Shown piece after piece: positions 30,378 through 39,553 of a stretch of 64,000 nucleotides of DNA. This DNA comes from Planococcus citri (Eukaryota; Arthropoda; Insecta; Hemiptera; Pseudococcidae), in the NCBI RefSeq assembly GCF_950023065.1, contig NC_088677.1:16076001-16140000 (forward strand), written 5' to 3'. The first letter of the stretch is position 1. The number at the start of each line of letters is the position of its first letter. The translations under genes were made by a program, and so were the position numbers. The notes under the pieces were generated by a model, which was not told the DNA's origin, did not search any database, and was given only the letters and a program-made list of their open reading frames with translations.

Positions 30378-31363
30378 TACATTTCTCTAATATCCAATGC
30401 TACATAAATTTTTTCATCACCAAAATCCAACAGATTACCATCTTGATCTACAATCTGAACTACAATTTCCCTGAAAGAATGTGTATTTATTTCATAGTAT
30501 AAGTAGTGATATGGGATTATCCAATATTTTTCACCTGTTGGAGCTGACCAGGGGTGGGAGTATATTACTCCACCTCCTCCTTCTCCATTTTCATAATTTG
30601 TATTCACTAAATTACATTTTACTTGAATAGCAGTAAGAGGAAAAATGTCAATCATTCTATCTGAATGATGTGTTACATCTTTTTCTAAAACCCTTTCACT
30701 ATAACCCAAAACTCTACAAATAGAGTTGGGTACACTAAAGTCAACTTTTTTACCTTCAGATATTATCTTTACTTTATGAGTATATGGTGTCAAATTCATT
30801 TTTAATTTATCTGCTGCACACCTTCTCTCTTTAATTGCTTGTAAGATATCTTCTACTTTGTACTTATCTCCAGGAATGTGAATGTAATGACGACACTCTT
30901 TATCTAATAACTTATCTAGATGTAAATCTTCCCTTTTTTGTATTATTGTACTTAGTTTATCAAATTCCTTTGCTTTGATTGTACTCTCTAGATTATCTAC
31001 ATCATAAATTCCTTCTGGAACTGGAATCATCTTCTTTTCATCTTCTGAAAGATCAAATCGTATATTTTTTCTCTCAACATTATATAAAGAGTTGAATTTT
31101 TTATCTCTTATAGCGTTGATAATATCCGTAACTTCGTAGGCACCTTCTGGAATATAAATTTCCTCGTGATTTCCTTGATCATCTACAAGATCAAGCCTGT
31201 TGTTATGTTTTCTTACATTCATTAAAGAATTAAAGAGACTAAGAATGAGTAAACAAACTCCATAGAGTTTATTAGAACACAGATTAACTCTATTTTTAAA
31301 TATTGTGTGAATGTAAGAAGATAAAGTTTCTCCTTTACGTTCGCCTATTAAATCAAATCTCAT
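30377..31363 (-). CDS. Penton-like minor capsid protein of Polintons
   Basis: 328 residues. The C-terminal two thirds have the recognisable Polinton block order: VDFSVPNSICRVLGYSERVL, HHSDRMIDIFPLTAIQVKCN, then WIIPYHYLYYEIN and VQIVDQDGNLLDF ending ALDIREM. This matches the single-jelly-roll minor capsid (penton) protein of Polintons/adintoviruses (family knowledge). Unusually, the N-terminal part holds three copies of an 'IPEGxYEVxxIxxAI' unit (about residues 69-85, 112-128 and 162-178). The first 45 residues keep only a trace of the usual start (LLILSLFNSLMNV). Divergent from the packaging ATPase across 32 bp. Confidence 0.82.
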   Translation of the reverse strand: MRFDLIGERKGETLSSYIHTIFKNRVNLCSNKLYGVCLLILSLFNSLMNVRKHNNRLDLVDDQGNHEEIYIPEGAYEVTDIINAIRDKKFNSLYNVERKNIRFDLSEDEKKMIPVPEGIYDVDNLESTIKAKEFDKLSTIIQKREDLHLDKLLDKECRHYIHIPGDKYKVEDILQAIKERRCAADKLKMNLTPYTHKVKIISEGKKVDFSVPNSICRVLGYSERVLEKDVTHHSDRMIDIFPLTAIQVKCNLVNTNYENGEGGGGVIYSHPWSAPTGEKYWIIPYHYLYYEINTHSFREIVVQIVDQDGNLLDFGDEKIYVALDIREM

Positions 31364-31395
31364 ATTTATAATACAAAAAAAAATTCCTAATATAA
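31364..31395. promoter_or_regulatory. Compact bidirectional promoter
   Basis: 32 bases lie between divergent start codons, with TATTATAAAT reading toward the minus-strand penton-like gene and CCTAATATAA toward the ATPase, separated by an A-tract. Same design as 27625-27657. Confidence 0.65.
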
Positions 31396-32103
31396 ATGAA
31401 GAAAAAACGTATTATAAAAGTAGTTAAAAGTGATATACCTATTGAAATTGAAAATTATGATTACAAGGAGGTGGGTCCACGATATAATAGAAATTTTCCA
31501 AATGTAATTCGAGCTGGTATATTTGGTCCATCAGGTTGTGGTAAAACCAATCTTTTAATTCAAATCCTAATGGAAATAAATACATATACCCATATTTATC
31601 TTTGCTCAAAAACATCTCATCAAGAAAAATATATTCGATTGAAAAACATAATAGATATTATCAACAGAACATCACCAGAACAGAACATTGGTTTTAGTAC
31701 TATATTACCTCAAGATTTGAAAGAACCTGAAGAAATGAAACCAAATTCAGTTATAATTTTTGACGATGTTTTGACAGACCCTCAAGATAAAATAGCAAAT
31801 TTCTATCTGAGAGGAAGACATTACAATATTTCTTGCTTTTATCTAGCTCAATCCTATTCAAAATGTCCAAAACAATGTATAAGAGATAATTTTAATTTAC
31901 TGGCAATTTTTATGCAAGATCTTAGAAATTCGAGACACATCTACGATAATCATGTCTCACATTTAGTAACATTTGATGAATATTTGGAAATGTGCAATAT
32001 TTGTTGGAAAACTAAGTATGGCTTTCTAGTAATTGATAAAGATTGTGATAATGTGAATGAAATTTTTAAACAAAGTTTTAAAGGATTTTTTTATATACAA
32101 TAA
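31396..32103 (+). CDS. A32-like (FtsK/HerA-type) genome packaging ATPase
   Basis: 235 residues. Walker A GPSGCGKT at 44-51; Walker B SVIIFDD with D123-D124; sensor-like region GRHYNISCFYLAQSY near 145-160. This is the packaging ATPase that drives DNA into capsids in Polintons, adenovirus-like viruses and NCLDVs (family knowledge). Length is normal. It is followed after 4 bases by the integrase gene on the same strand, so the pair may be co-transcribed; the integrase has only a weak copy of the start motif. Confidence 0.92.
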   Translation: MKKKRIIKVVKSDIPIEIENYDYKEVGPRYNRNFPNVIRAGIFGPSGCGKTNLLIQILMEINTYTHIYLCSKTSHQEKYIRLKNIIDIINRTSPEQNIGFSTILPQDLKEPEEMKPNSVIIFDDVLTDPQDKIANFYLRGRHYNISCFYLAQSYSKCPKQCIRDNFNLLAIFMQDLRNSRHIYDNHVSHLVTFDEYLEMCNICWKTKYGFLVIDKDCDNVNEIFKQSFKGFFYIQ

Positions 32104-32107
32104 ATAA

Positions 32108-32911
32108 ATGGAAGAAGCTAAAGAATTACATGCACCTATTAGGAAAAAATTTTGTAAAAGAAGTATTGTAACCAAAGGTATTGACGATTTATGGGCAGCT
32201 GATTTATTAATTATGGACAAATATTCCAAAGAAAATGATGGTTTTAAATATATGCTCAATGTTGAAGATACATTTTCTAAATTTGTATGGATTGAACCTT
32301 TGAAGAATAAGTCAGGTAAAGCAGCTACAGATGCTTTTGAAAATATTTTGAAAATCTCAAAAAGAAAACCCAATTTACTTCATGTGGACAAAGGTGGAGA
32401 ATTTGTAAATCAAACTTTCAAGACAATGCTGAAAAAACACAACATTAAAATGTATCATACCAATAATGAGGAAAAGTCTGCAATAATTGAACGTTTCAAC
32501 AGAACATTAAATCAAAAGTTGAAAATTTATTTTGAGATGAGGAAGAATTTCAGATGGATCGATATTTTACCTAAAATACTAGAAGAATATAACACAAAAG
32601 ATGTTCATAGAACTATTGGTATGCCACCTATTAAAGTTGATAAGGATAATGCAGAAGAAATTTTGATGAAATTTAACAAAAATAAACCCAAATGTAAATC
32701 GAATCAGAAATTTAAGCAGGGAGATAGAGTTAGAATTTTTGCATATAAAAAAGTTTTTGATAACAAGTACAAGAATAACTGGACTAAAGAAATTTTTGTA
32801 GTTGATGAAATATTTCACACAACTCCTGTAACTTATTCTATTAAAGATACTGATGGTGAAGAAATTGAAGGGAAATTCTATAATGAAGAACTTTTAAAAT
32901 CCAAGTTTTAA
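32108..32911 (+). CDS. INT: Retroviral-type (rve) integrase
   Basis: 267 residues with the DDE triad D32 (WAADLLIMD), D94 (LLHVDKGGEF) and E128 (SAIIERFNRT), and a C-terminal SH3/chromo-like segment with QGDRVRIF and EIFVVDEI. It inserts the linear element into the genome, giving the 6-base target duplication seen here. The N-terminal zinc-binding HHCC domain common in Polinton integrases is missing; only about 30 residues precede the first Asp. Either it is a short form or the gene has lost its 5' end, as the ATPase stop lies only 4 bases upstream. Confidence 0.92.
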   Translation: MEEAKELHAPIRKKFCKRSIVTKGIDDLWAADLLIMDKYSKENDGFKYMLNVEDTFSKFVWIEPLKNKSGKAATDAFENILKISKRKPNLLHVDKGGEFVNQTFKTMLKKHNIKMYHTNNEEKSAIIERFNRTLNQKLKIYFEMRKNFRWIDILPKILEEYNTKDVHRTIGMPPIKVDKDNAEEILMKFNKNKPKCKSNQKFKQGDRVRIFAYKKVFDNKYKNNWTKEIFVVDEIFHTTPVTYSIKDTDGEEIEGKFYNEELLKSKF

Positions 32912-32923
32912 TAAAAAAAAATT

Positions 32924-32937
32924 TTCCTATTATAAAT
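32924..32937 (+). promoter_or_regulatory. Polinton start motif before major capsid gene
   Basis: TTCCTATTATAAAT directly precedes the ATG at 32938, behind an A/T tract. The near identity to the copy at 28671 defines the consensus. Confidence 0.65.
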
Positions 32938-34146
32938 ATGATACAAAATTACATTGAAAGTGAAGACTTTGTAGTCTACAGACCCTCTCCACAAGATGAC
33001 ATAAATAAAGGAAATAGTAAAATTCGTATAAGAACATACAATGAAGATGTCATTACCCATCCACATAGAAGTGGATTACTTGTGAAAGGAATTGTTACAG
33101 TGACTAAAAATTCTGACAAGAGTGCTGTAGCAGAACTTGATTTGAAAAAAATATCATTTGTTACTAATCCACTACCACATTTATTTTCAAAAATTGAATA
33201 TTTGGAATGTGATAAAATAATAGATTCAGTTGAAGAGCCAGGTGTGGTTACTACTATGAAAGGAATTGTTTCATTTGGTTCTGATTCGATTTACAATGAT
33301 GGAGGTTGGAATATCTCCTCTCCAAACTCAAATGTTCTGAACAAATCAGGGCATTTTACTTTGTATGATCCTTTAGAAACACTACTTGGTTATCATGAGG
33401 ATCACAAGGATTATGTATTTCACATCCCACATGAATTAAGGTTAACAAAAACCCATCTCAATAATTATAATAATATGTTTCAAGTTGATAGTACTTTTGC
33501 AAATGAACATACTATTACTATAAAATTTACAGATGTTGCACTAATAATGTCACAGGTAAAATTGAGAAGAGAAATGGAAAACAAATGTCTAAAACAAATA
33601 CTGGCTTCAAAAGATTTACCACAAATTTTTAGACATTGGGGATATGAGTTTAAAACTGGTATAACAACAAAAAAGTATACATGTGAATATACTTGTGATG
33701 GGAATCCAATATTTATTCTTATTGGGATGCAAAAAAATAGAAATGATAACATCAAAGTGGATAATAGTCAATTTGATTTATGTGGCCTTGAAAACGTTCA
33801 AGCTGTTCTCAACAATAATGAACATTATCCTAAAACTGAACTAAATATAAATAGTTCAGAAAATGATTATAATAAAATTTATCAAATGTTTAAAAATTTC
33901 AAACTAGCTTATTATGGTAATGAAGGGAAACCAATTTGTTCTATAAATGATTATGCCAACAAATATCCCATAATAGCTATTGATTGTACCTGCCAACCTG
34001 AAAGCATAAAGGAGAGTACCACAAACGTAAAATTAAAATTTAGATTCAAGGAAGCTCTTTCTGCTGATACAGTAATACACATTGTAACTATTTATAATGT
34101 TGTTTCTACTTATAACCCTTTCACAAATAGAGCTGTTGTAAATTAA
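32938..34146 (+). CDS. MCP: Major capsid protein (double jelly-roll)
   Basis: 402 residues. SGLLVKGIVTVTKNSDKSAV near the N-terminus, PLPHLFSKIEYLECDKIIDS, then PGVVTTMKGIVSF and a conserved end VIHIVTIYNVVSTYNPFTNR correspond in order to Polinton major capsid proteins. Those form hexon-like trimers in icosahedral capsids (family knowledge). The frame is uninterrupted. It is shorter than many relatives (about 450-600 residues). Together with the penton-like, PLA2, protease and ATPase genes it gives a full morphogenesis module. Confidence 0.85.
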   Translation: MIQNYIESEDFVVYRPSPQDDINKGNSKIRIRTYNEDVITHPHRSGLLVKGIVTVTKNSDKSAVAELDLKKISFVTNPLPHLFSKIEYLECDKIIDSVEEPGVVTTMKGIVSFGSDSIYNDGGWNISSPNSNVLNKSGHFTLYDPLETLLGYHEDHKDYVFHIPHELRLTKTHLNNYNNMFQVDSTFANEHTITIKFTDVALIMSQVKLRREMENKCLKQILASKDLPQIFRHWGYEFKTGITTKKYTCEYTCDGNPIFILIGMQKNRNDNIKVDNSQFDLCGLENVQAVLNNNEHYPKTELNINSSENDYNKIYQMFKNFKLAYYGNEGKPICSINDYANKYPIIAIDCTCQPESIKESTTNVKLKFRFKEALSADTVIHIVTIYNVVSTYNPFTNRAVVN

Positions 34147-34155
34147 TCTTACATC

Positions 34156-34180
34156 TTTTATGAAAAAATTTTTCATAAAA
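34156..34180. terminator. Palindrome downstream of major capsid gene
   Basis: TTTTATGAAAAA, one central base, TTTTTCATAAAA: a perfect 12-bp stem 10 bases after the capsid stop, facing the convergent repeat-protein gene. Confidence 0.6.
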
Positions 34181-34416
34181 AAGTTTTTTATTCACATCAT
34201 TAAAGTCTGACAATATGAATATTACTTGAGTCTAAGTTACATAAAATATGTTCAATTAAGCCTTTTGAAATATTGCGATTTACTATGTCTTTAAGTTCTT
34301 TTGGTAGTTTTTCATTTTCTGAAATTGCGCACTAATTTACTTTGTCTTTGAACTCTATTATGAAATTTTCTGATAAATATTGATACCTTGAAATTCTATA
34401 CCAATCTACTTTGTCT
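34181..34416 (-). pseudogene. Frameshifted tail of repeat protein B
   Basis: On the minus strand, further copies of the 23-residue repeat (for example the codons for FKDKVDW and ISRYQ) continue in another frame down to about 34310. The stop at 34417 is therefore premature. The remaining stretch to the palindrome shows nothing. Confidence 0.6.
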
Positions 34417-35001
34417 TTAAATTCTCTTATGAAATCTTAGCATCTCATGCCATGAAATTCCTCTCCAATCTACTTTGTCTTTGAATTCCCTTATGAAATC
34501 TTCTGATAGTGCTTGATTTCCTGAAATTTCACTCCAATCAACTTGATCTTTGAATTCTCTTATAAAGTTTTCTGATAGTGTTTGATGTTTTGAAATCCAT
34601 TTAAAATCTACTTGATCTTTGAACTCTCTTATAAAGTTTTCTGATAGTGCTTGATTTCCTGAAATTTCACTCCAATCTACTTCATCTTTGAATTCTCTTA
34701 TAAAGTTTTCTGATAGTTTTTGACGCCATGAAATCCTTTCCCAATTTACTTGATCTTTGAATTCTCTTATGAAATACTCAGATAGATCTTGATATCTTGA
34801 AATCTTTTTCCAATGTACTTGATCTTTGAATTCTCTTATAAAGTTTTCTGATAGTGTTTGATATTTTGAAATTGCACTCCAATTTACTTTGTCTTTGAAT
34901 TCTCTCATGAAATTTTCTGATAGTTCTCGATATTCTGAAATTCCCTCCCAATCAACATAATCTTTTATTAATTCAAGGTGGCTCTTTTCAATAGTGTTCA
35001 T
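34417..35001 (-). CDS. Solenoid-type tandem repeat protein B (truncated)
   Basis: 194 residues with about seven copies of LSENFIREFKDQVNWxxISxxQx, clearly paralogous to the protein at 25274-25963. After the last full repeat the frame is lost (WHEMLRFHKRI then stop) by a small deletion near 34440. Original length was probably at least 40 residues greater. It is the last gene before the right TIR and is transcribed inward, mirroring the polB end. Start motif CTATTATAAA lies about 7 bases upstream of the ATG. Confidence 0.8.
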   Translation of the reverse strand: MNTIEKSHLELIKDYVDWEGISEYRELSENFMREFKDKVNWSAISKYQTLSENFIREFKDQVHWKKISRYQDLSEYFIREFKDQVNWERISWRQKLSENFIREFKDEVDWSEISGNQALSENFIREFKDQVDFKWISKHQTLSENFIREFKDQVDWSEISGNQALSEDFIREFKDKVDWRGISWHEMLRFHKRI

Positions 35002-35007
35002 TATTTA

Positions 35008-35020
35008 TTTTATAATAGAA
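35008..35020 (-). promoter_or_regulatory. Polinton start motif before repeat protein B
   Basis: On the minus strand TTTCTATTATAAAA precedes the ATG at 35001 by a few bases, matching the shared motif. Confidence 0.55.
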
Positions 35021-35096
35021 AGAAAAAAAAATGTCAATTTGTTTTAATCAAATGCAAAAATTTCTCTTCAATAACAACCTCCACATCTGGTGGGTG

Positions 35097-35460
35097 CATT
35101 AGTTAAAAGAATCAGTTTCTATGATAAAGGTGCTGATGTTTGTGTTGTCACTTTATTAAGTGATAATGTTTTCTTTAACTAGTGGTATAATGGTAATGTT
35201 GTGATGAAATTTTTGCATTTGTTTGAAATGTTCAAGTTTTGATGAAATTTTTGCATTTGTTTGAAATGTTTAAGTATTGCAAAAAATTTTGCATTTCATT
35301 TCAATATCTAAGTTTTGTAAATATTTTTGCATTTGATTGAATGAAAAACTATGTGAAGGTTTATGTGAAATTTTTCACATAAGTTTCCACATACTTTTGA
35401 ATTTAAAATGTATTGTAAGAATTCTTACTCCAGTGCCAGGAAATACATTTTATATCTACT
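35097..35460. repeat. Polinton right terminal inverted repeat
   Basis: Reverse complement of the left TIR, about 364 bases, with fewer copies of the internal 28-base unit than the left one (about 475 bases). Outer parts are nearly identical. Confidence 0.92.
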
Positions 35461-35466
35461 GGTACT

Positions 35467-36960
35467 TACATCGTAAGATTCACTTGATTGGTTTCATTGC
35501 GCATTTTATTTCCATTAAGTTTTTGAATGAAATTCTAAAATGCGATTGTAATATGAGAACATGGTTGAAGGGAAGGTCGGTTTTAAGCATAGATCGAGCT
35601 TAATTTTTCAAGCTTACTATTTTATTGAGCGCCCTAATTCTCCAAAGCATTAAGCAAGATTTCAAAAATTTTAGAAAAAGTCAAAGCTTTTTTATCAATT
35701 TTTACGCGTAGTATTCAAAAGGAGAGTTTTTAACAATTTTTGAAAAAACTAGGGCTTTTTGAAAATTTTTGCAAAAAAACACGACAATTTTCAGTACCTA
35801 GATACCTAATTTTTTAAGCAACCTTCAGGGTGAAAAAGCAAAATTTCTTAGCAATTTGGAAAAAACAAGAATTTTGGGAAATGTCTGACAAAAAGTAAGT
35901 TTGCAATTTTTGCCAAGAAAGTGAAACTTTTTCGTGAAAGAAAAAGTGACATTCTTGGGAAAATGTTGACGAAAAAAAAGACTGACAATTTCAGAAAAAA
36001 AACAATGCATTTTGGTAATTTTTGATAAAATTAGGACATTTGGATTTTTTTGCAAATCAGCGACGATTTTCAGAAATTTATGGTAAGAAACAACACTTTT
36101 CGGCAAATTACACAAAAAGTGAAATTTTTTTCATTTTTTGCAGAAAGCGAGACTTCAAAAATTTCTGGACATTTGCGTGTTGAATAAATTTTTTTTTAAA
36201 TCATAAGAACTCTTCAACAAGTAACATTAGCGATATGAGAAATGACAAAAATTCCATCGTCAAAATAGAAAAACATGAGAAAGAGTGGAAAAACTCGACA
36301 ATATGATCGATCAATTGATCAAGATTCAAAGGAAGAGATTGGAAACAATTTATAATTTTGTGATTTGTGATTTTCAATTGGGTATGATTTCCACTTTTCT
36401 CTTCATGTTCTTACGATGCAAATTTTTATTTTCTGAAGTTTGATTTCTTCCTTCCCATTCTTTCTCTCAATGACTCAAACATCCATTCTCTTAAATTTTC
36501 AAATTAGTAAAAAACTATATTTATAGAAAAAAGAAAAAACGATGATTTTTTTTAGCCTTTTTTCTCAATTTATCGGTCTGAATATTTAGTAGAAAACGAA
36601 GCATCTTTGTCACAAAAATGAACAGAAACAAAACTCTGCCATCGAGACAGCAATTTAAAAAAATACCTGTGCCAAGAAAAGCACCACACATGCTTTAAAA
36701 AAAAAAAAATCATGCCAAAAATAGAACCAAAACCAATGTGTAAACATTGAATTTTTTTTAAACAGTTGATGCAGTTTTTGCCATGAGTAGTCTATGCAGA
36801 GTCGATTGTATTCGTATATGAGTAAGTAGAGCATAAAATGTTGTCAATTTTACATCCAAAAAGCTCAACCACCTATCGGTCATTCGAAAATGATTTTTCT
36901 CGACCACTAGAACTGTTCGTCTTAGATTTGAACTAAACCACAATTTTTTGAATATGGCTT
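35467..36960. other. AT-rich stretch, no gene recognised
   Basis: Bases 35630-36180 are made of A/T-rich fragments resembling, in reverse complement, the satellite in the GPAT intron (TTTTTGCCAAGAAAGTGAAA and similar) but strongly diverged. Nothing coding is supported. Confidence 0.35.
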
Positions 36961-38720
36961 GAAACCCCCATACGTATTAGGGAGAAATTCGTCTGTTTTC
37001 AGCTGTTTCGTAAAATTTATCCTCAAATTTACGAATTTTGATTTTTTTCAAAATTCTCTTTTTTGCTCTATAAAGGTCACCTTAAATTGAAAAAATGATA
37101 ATGACACCAGTAGTTGTTCAGAATGTCGAGTACTAGTGCAAAACAAGGGGTTTCAACGATCCATTCGCTTAAAATAGATCAAAAAATAATTTTGAAAAAT
37201 TCAAAATTTGCCAATTTTGGACAAAATTTAGCAAATAAATACACAAGTGATGTGTTTTATTCCTAATTTGAGACCACTGAACTCGAATTTGGGGTTTATT
37301 CCAGTCCAAATTTAACCCTAGTAGCCCCATTACGAAGTTCATCCCAAAATCCAACCCCCTCACCCTAAAACAGATTTTTTGGAAAAAATAGTGTGCACAC
37401 GAGTCACTAGTGTACTGATACATCCGTCCATCAAATTTCAGCTTCTTCCAAATATTACAACCCAAGAAAGTGGATTTTTTCAACAATTTCACTAAAGTTT
37501 CAGTTCGCGAAGCAAAGCCTAGTGCAACGCATCTACTATACCTAGATATTTCTTGCTTACGCGAAAAACTGACAAAAAACGGTTTTTTGGGGGAATTTTG
37601 GGCTCAAATTATCAGAGCAGGATGAAATTTGGTTCAAAGACGTACCCAGTGATTATTGATGCACCTGTGTACAGTTTTTTCAAAAAAATCAATTTTAGGG
37701 GGAGGGGGGTGGATTTTGAGAGGAACCTCGTAATGGGAGTGCTGGGTTTATATTTCTGGAGGAATAGACCTCAAATTCGAATTCAGCGGTCTCAAATTAG
37801 GTACAATACTCGTCACTAGTGTATTTATTCGATAAATTTTTCCCAAAACTGACAAATTTTGATTTTTTCAAAATCCTGTTTTGCTCTATTTTAAGGAAAA
37901 GGATCGATTAATCGTAAAAATGATAATGACAAAAGTTGATCAGCAAGTCGATTACTAGTGGAATACGTGGGTTTCGAGTGTTAATTTTCTATTTTCATTT
38001 ACCTACCCAACTTGGTAGGAAGTAGGTAGACAAAGGTAGGAAATTAACACCCGAAACTCACGTATTCCACTAGTAATCGACTTGCTGATCAACTTTTGTC
38101 ATTATCATTTTTACGATTAATCGATCCTTTTCCTTAAAATAGAGCAAAACAGGATTTTGAAAAAATTGATGGGCAAAATTCCCGAATCATTTCAAAAGTA
38201 GGTAGGTAATTAATACTTGAAACCCCATGTATTCCACTAATACTTGACATTCTGAACAACTTTTTTGTCATCTATCATTTTTTCGATCAAAAGAAACCCT
38301 TGTAGGTCTAGAGCAGAAAAAATATTTTAAAAAAATCAAAATTTGTAAATTTGGACCAAATTTTACGAAACAGCTGAAAAGAGATGAGTTTTTTCCTAAT
38401 TTGCGGTCACTGAACTTGAATTTCGATTCCTTCACTATGCTAAATCAATCCAGCGCCCCTAATCCCTATCATAAAATTAACCCTAAATTACCCCTCTTCC
38501 ACTGAAAACGAATTTTTTGGGAAAACCTGTACACAGGCGCAACAATAGTTTTTGGGTCTGTTTATGTACCAAAATTTCAGCTGGTTTTGAAGATTTGAGC
38601 CCCAAATACATCCAAAAAAGAAGTTTACCAATAGTTTTTCGCGTAAACAAGAAGGTATCCAGGTACCTACAGTGTATTAGTTGTACTGGGCTTCGATTTG
38701 CGATCTAAAAAATGATCTTG
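36960..38720. repeat. Large nested inverted-repeat element
   Basis: Outer arms: 37000-37160 (GCTGTTTCGTAAAATTTATC ... GGGGTTTCAA) pair with about 38213-38372 in reverse complement with moderate divergence. Further blocks (37365-37410, 37660-37720, 38500-38540) are related copies of one unit containing AATTTTTTGGGAAAA or TTTTTTCAAAAAAATC. The centre is a near-perfect palindrome, listed separately. Confidence 0.65.
37868..38165. repeat. Near-perfect palindrome, arms about 125 bp
   Basis: The left arm (37868-37995, including GGATCGATTAATCGTAAAAA) and right arm (38040-38165) are reverse complements over about 125 bases with only two differences, both of the G/A kind. The loop of about 45 bases contains TACCTACCCAACTTGGTAGG. 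No open frame. Confidence 0.88.
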
Positions 38721-39262
38721 AAACTGTTTTTAAAAAATCAATTTCTGGAAACTTCATGATAAGGGTCCTTGACCTCAAGTTCGAATTCAGCAGCCTTGAA
38801 TTTGAGGAATTCTTGTTACTTTTCAATTTTTTGTGGTATATATTTCGCCCAAAATACAGTATCTACTTTTAATTAACTTGAACTTAATGAACTTTGAAGT
38901 TGATAAGCAAAGTTCATCAATGTTATAAAATACCTGTCTGTCTAATCTATTCAAATTAATTTCCTCCGGTAAAAATTAGGTGGGTAGGTACTCTTGAAAT
39001 TCTGTTCAGTGTTTCATACCTACTCCTACAAATACGTATTTCAGTAGGCTACATATGTGTATTTGGCGCCAAATAGATTTATTTATTTAGCGCCAAACAG
39101 CACAAATGGTTACAATAGGAGAATGTTCTCTGTATTTCACCATTAAAACGAGACACTCAATCAGCTGGGTACTTTACTGCTTAGGTAGAGGGTGTAAGGG
39201 ACGGTTAAGGGTATTCTTTACCACGCGTTATCAGTAGGTTCGGTTCGCGAAAAATGCCCAAC
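38720..39262. other. No gene recognised
   Basis: A short local repeat GGCGCCAAATAGATTTATTT / TTTAGCGCCAAACAGC occurs near 39065-39100. Otherwise I see nothing in this stretch. Confidence 0.3.
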
Positions 39263-39553
39263 TTATGCACCTGATTACTCCGTGAATTCTCAACCGATTT
39301 TATTGCGATTTGTTTTAAAATGATGTTAATGCCTTTGTCTAGCCGATTACGTAGCAATTTTTTGCAATTATCAATTTATTTTTCTCAAAAAAAGCTTCGA
39401 AAGTATGGTAAGTTGCGAATCGCCAAGCAGGCAACTGAAGGGTTATATCAAAAATGTGGCGACGTACTCGGCTAGATCTCTTTTTTTTGAACCATACTGT
39501 GAAAAAATTTTTTTAAAAAAGTTGAAACTTGCGGAGTAATCAGGTGTATAAGT
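39263..39553. mobile_element. MITE-like element with 22-bp TIR
   Basis: ACTTATGCACCTGATTACTCCG at the left is matched in reverse complement at the right (CGGAGTAATCAGGTGTATAAGT), about 285 bases apart, with one mismatch. No clear target duplication and no coding capacity. Confidence 0.7.

Larger units (their letters stand above)
20605..35466. mobile_element. Polinton/Maverick DNA transposon (14,850 bp), complete with TSD
   Basis: The element spans 20611-35460 and is flanked by identical 6-base GGTACT copies at 20605-20610 and 35461-35466, the target size typical of Polintons. It starts AGTAGATATAAAATG and ends with the reverse complement. Long TIRs enclose protein-primed DNA polymerase B, retroviral-type integrase, adenain-type protease, A32-type ATPase and major and minor capsid proteins, the defining gene set. 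Extra genes are a VLTF3-like factor, a secreted Ig protein, a PLA2-domain protein and two solenoid-repeat proteins. Base use is more AT-rich and uniform than in the host exons. The intact target duplication and mostly open frames indicate a young insertion. Confidence 0.96.
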
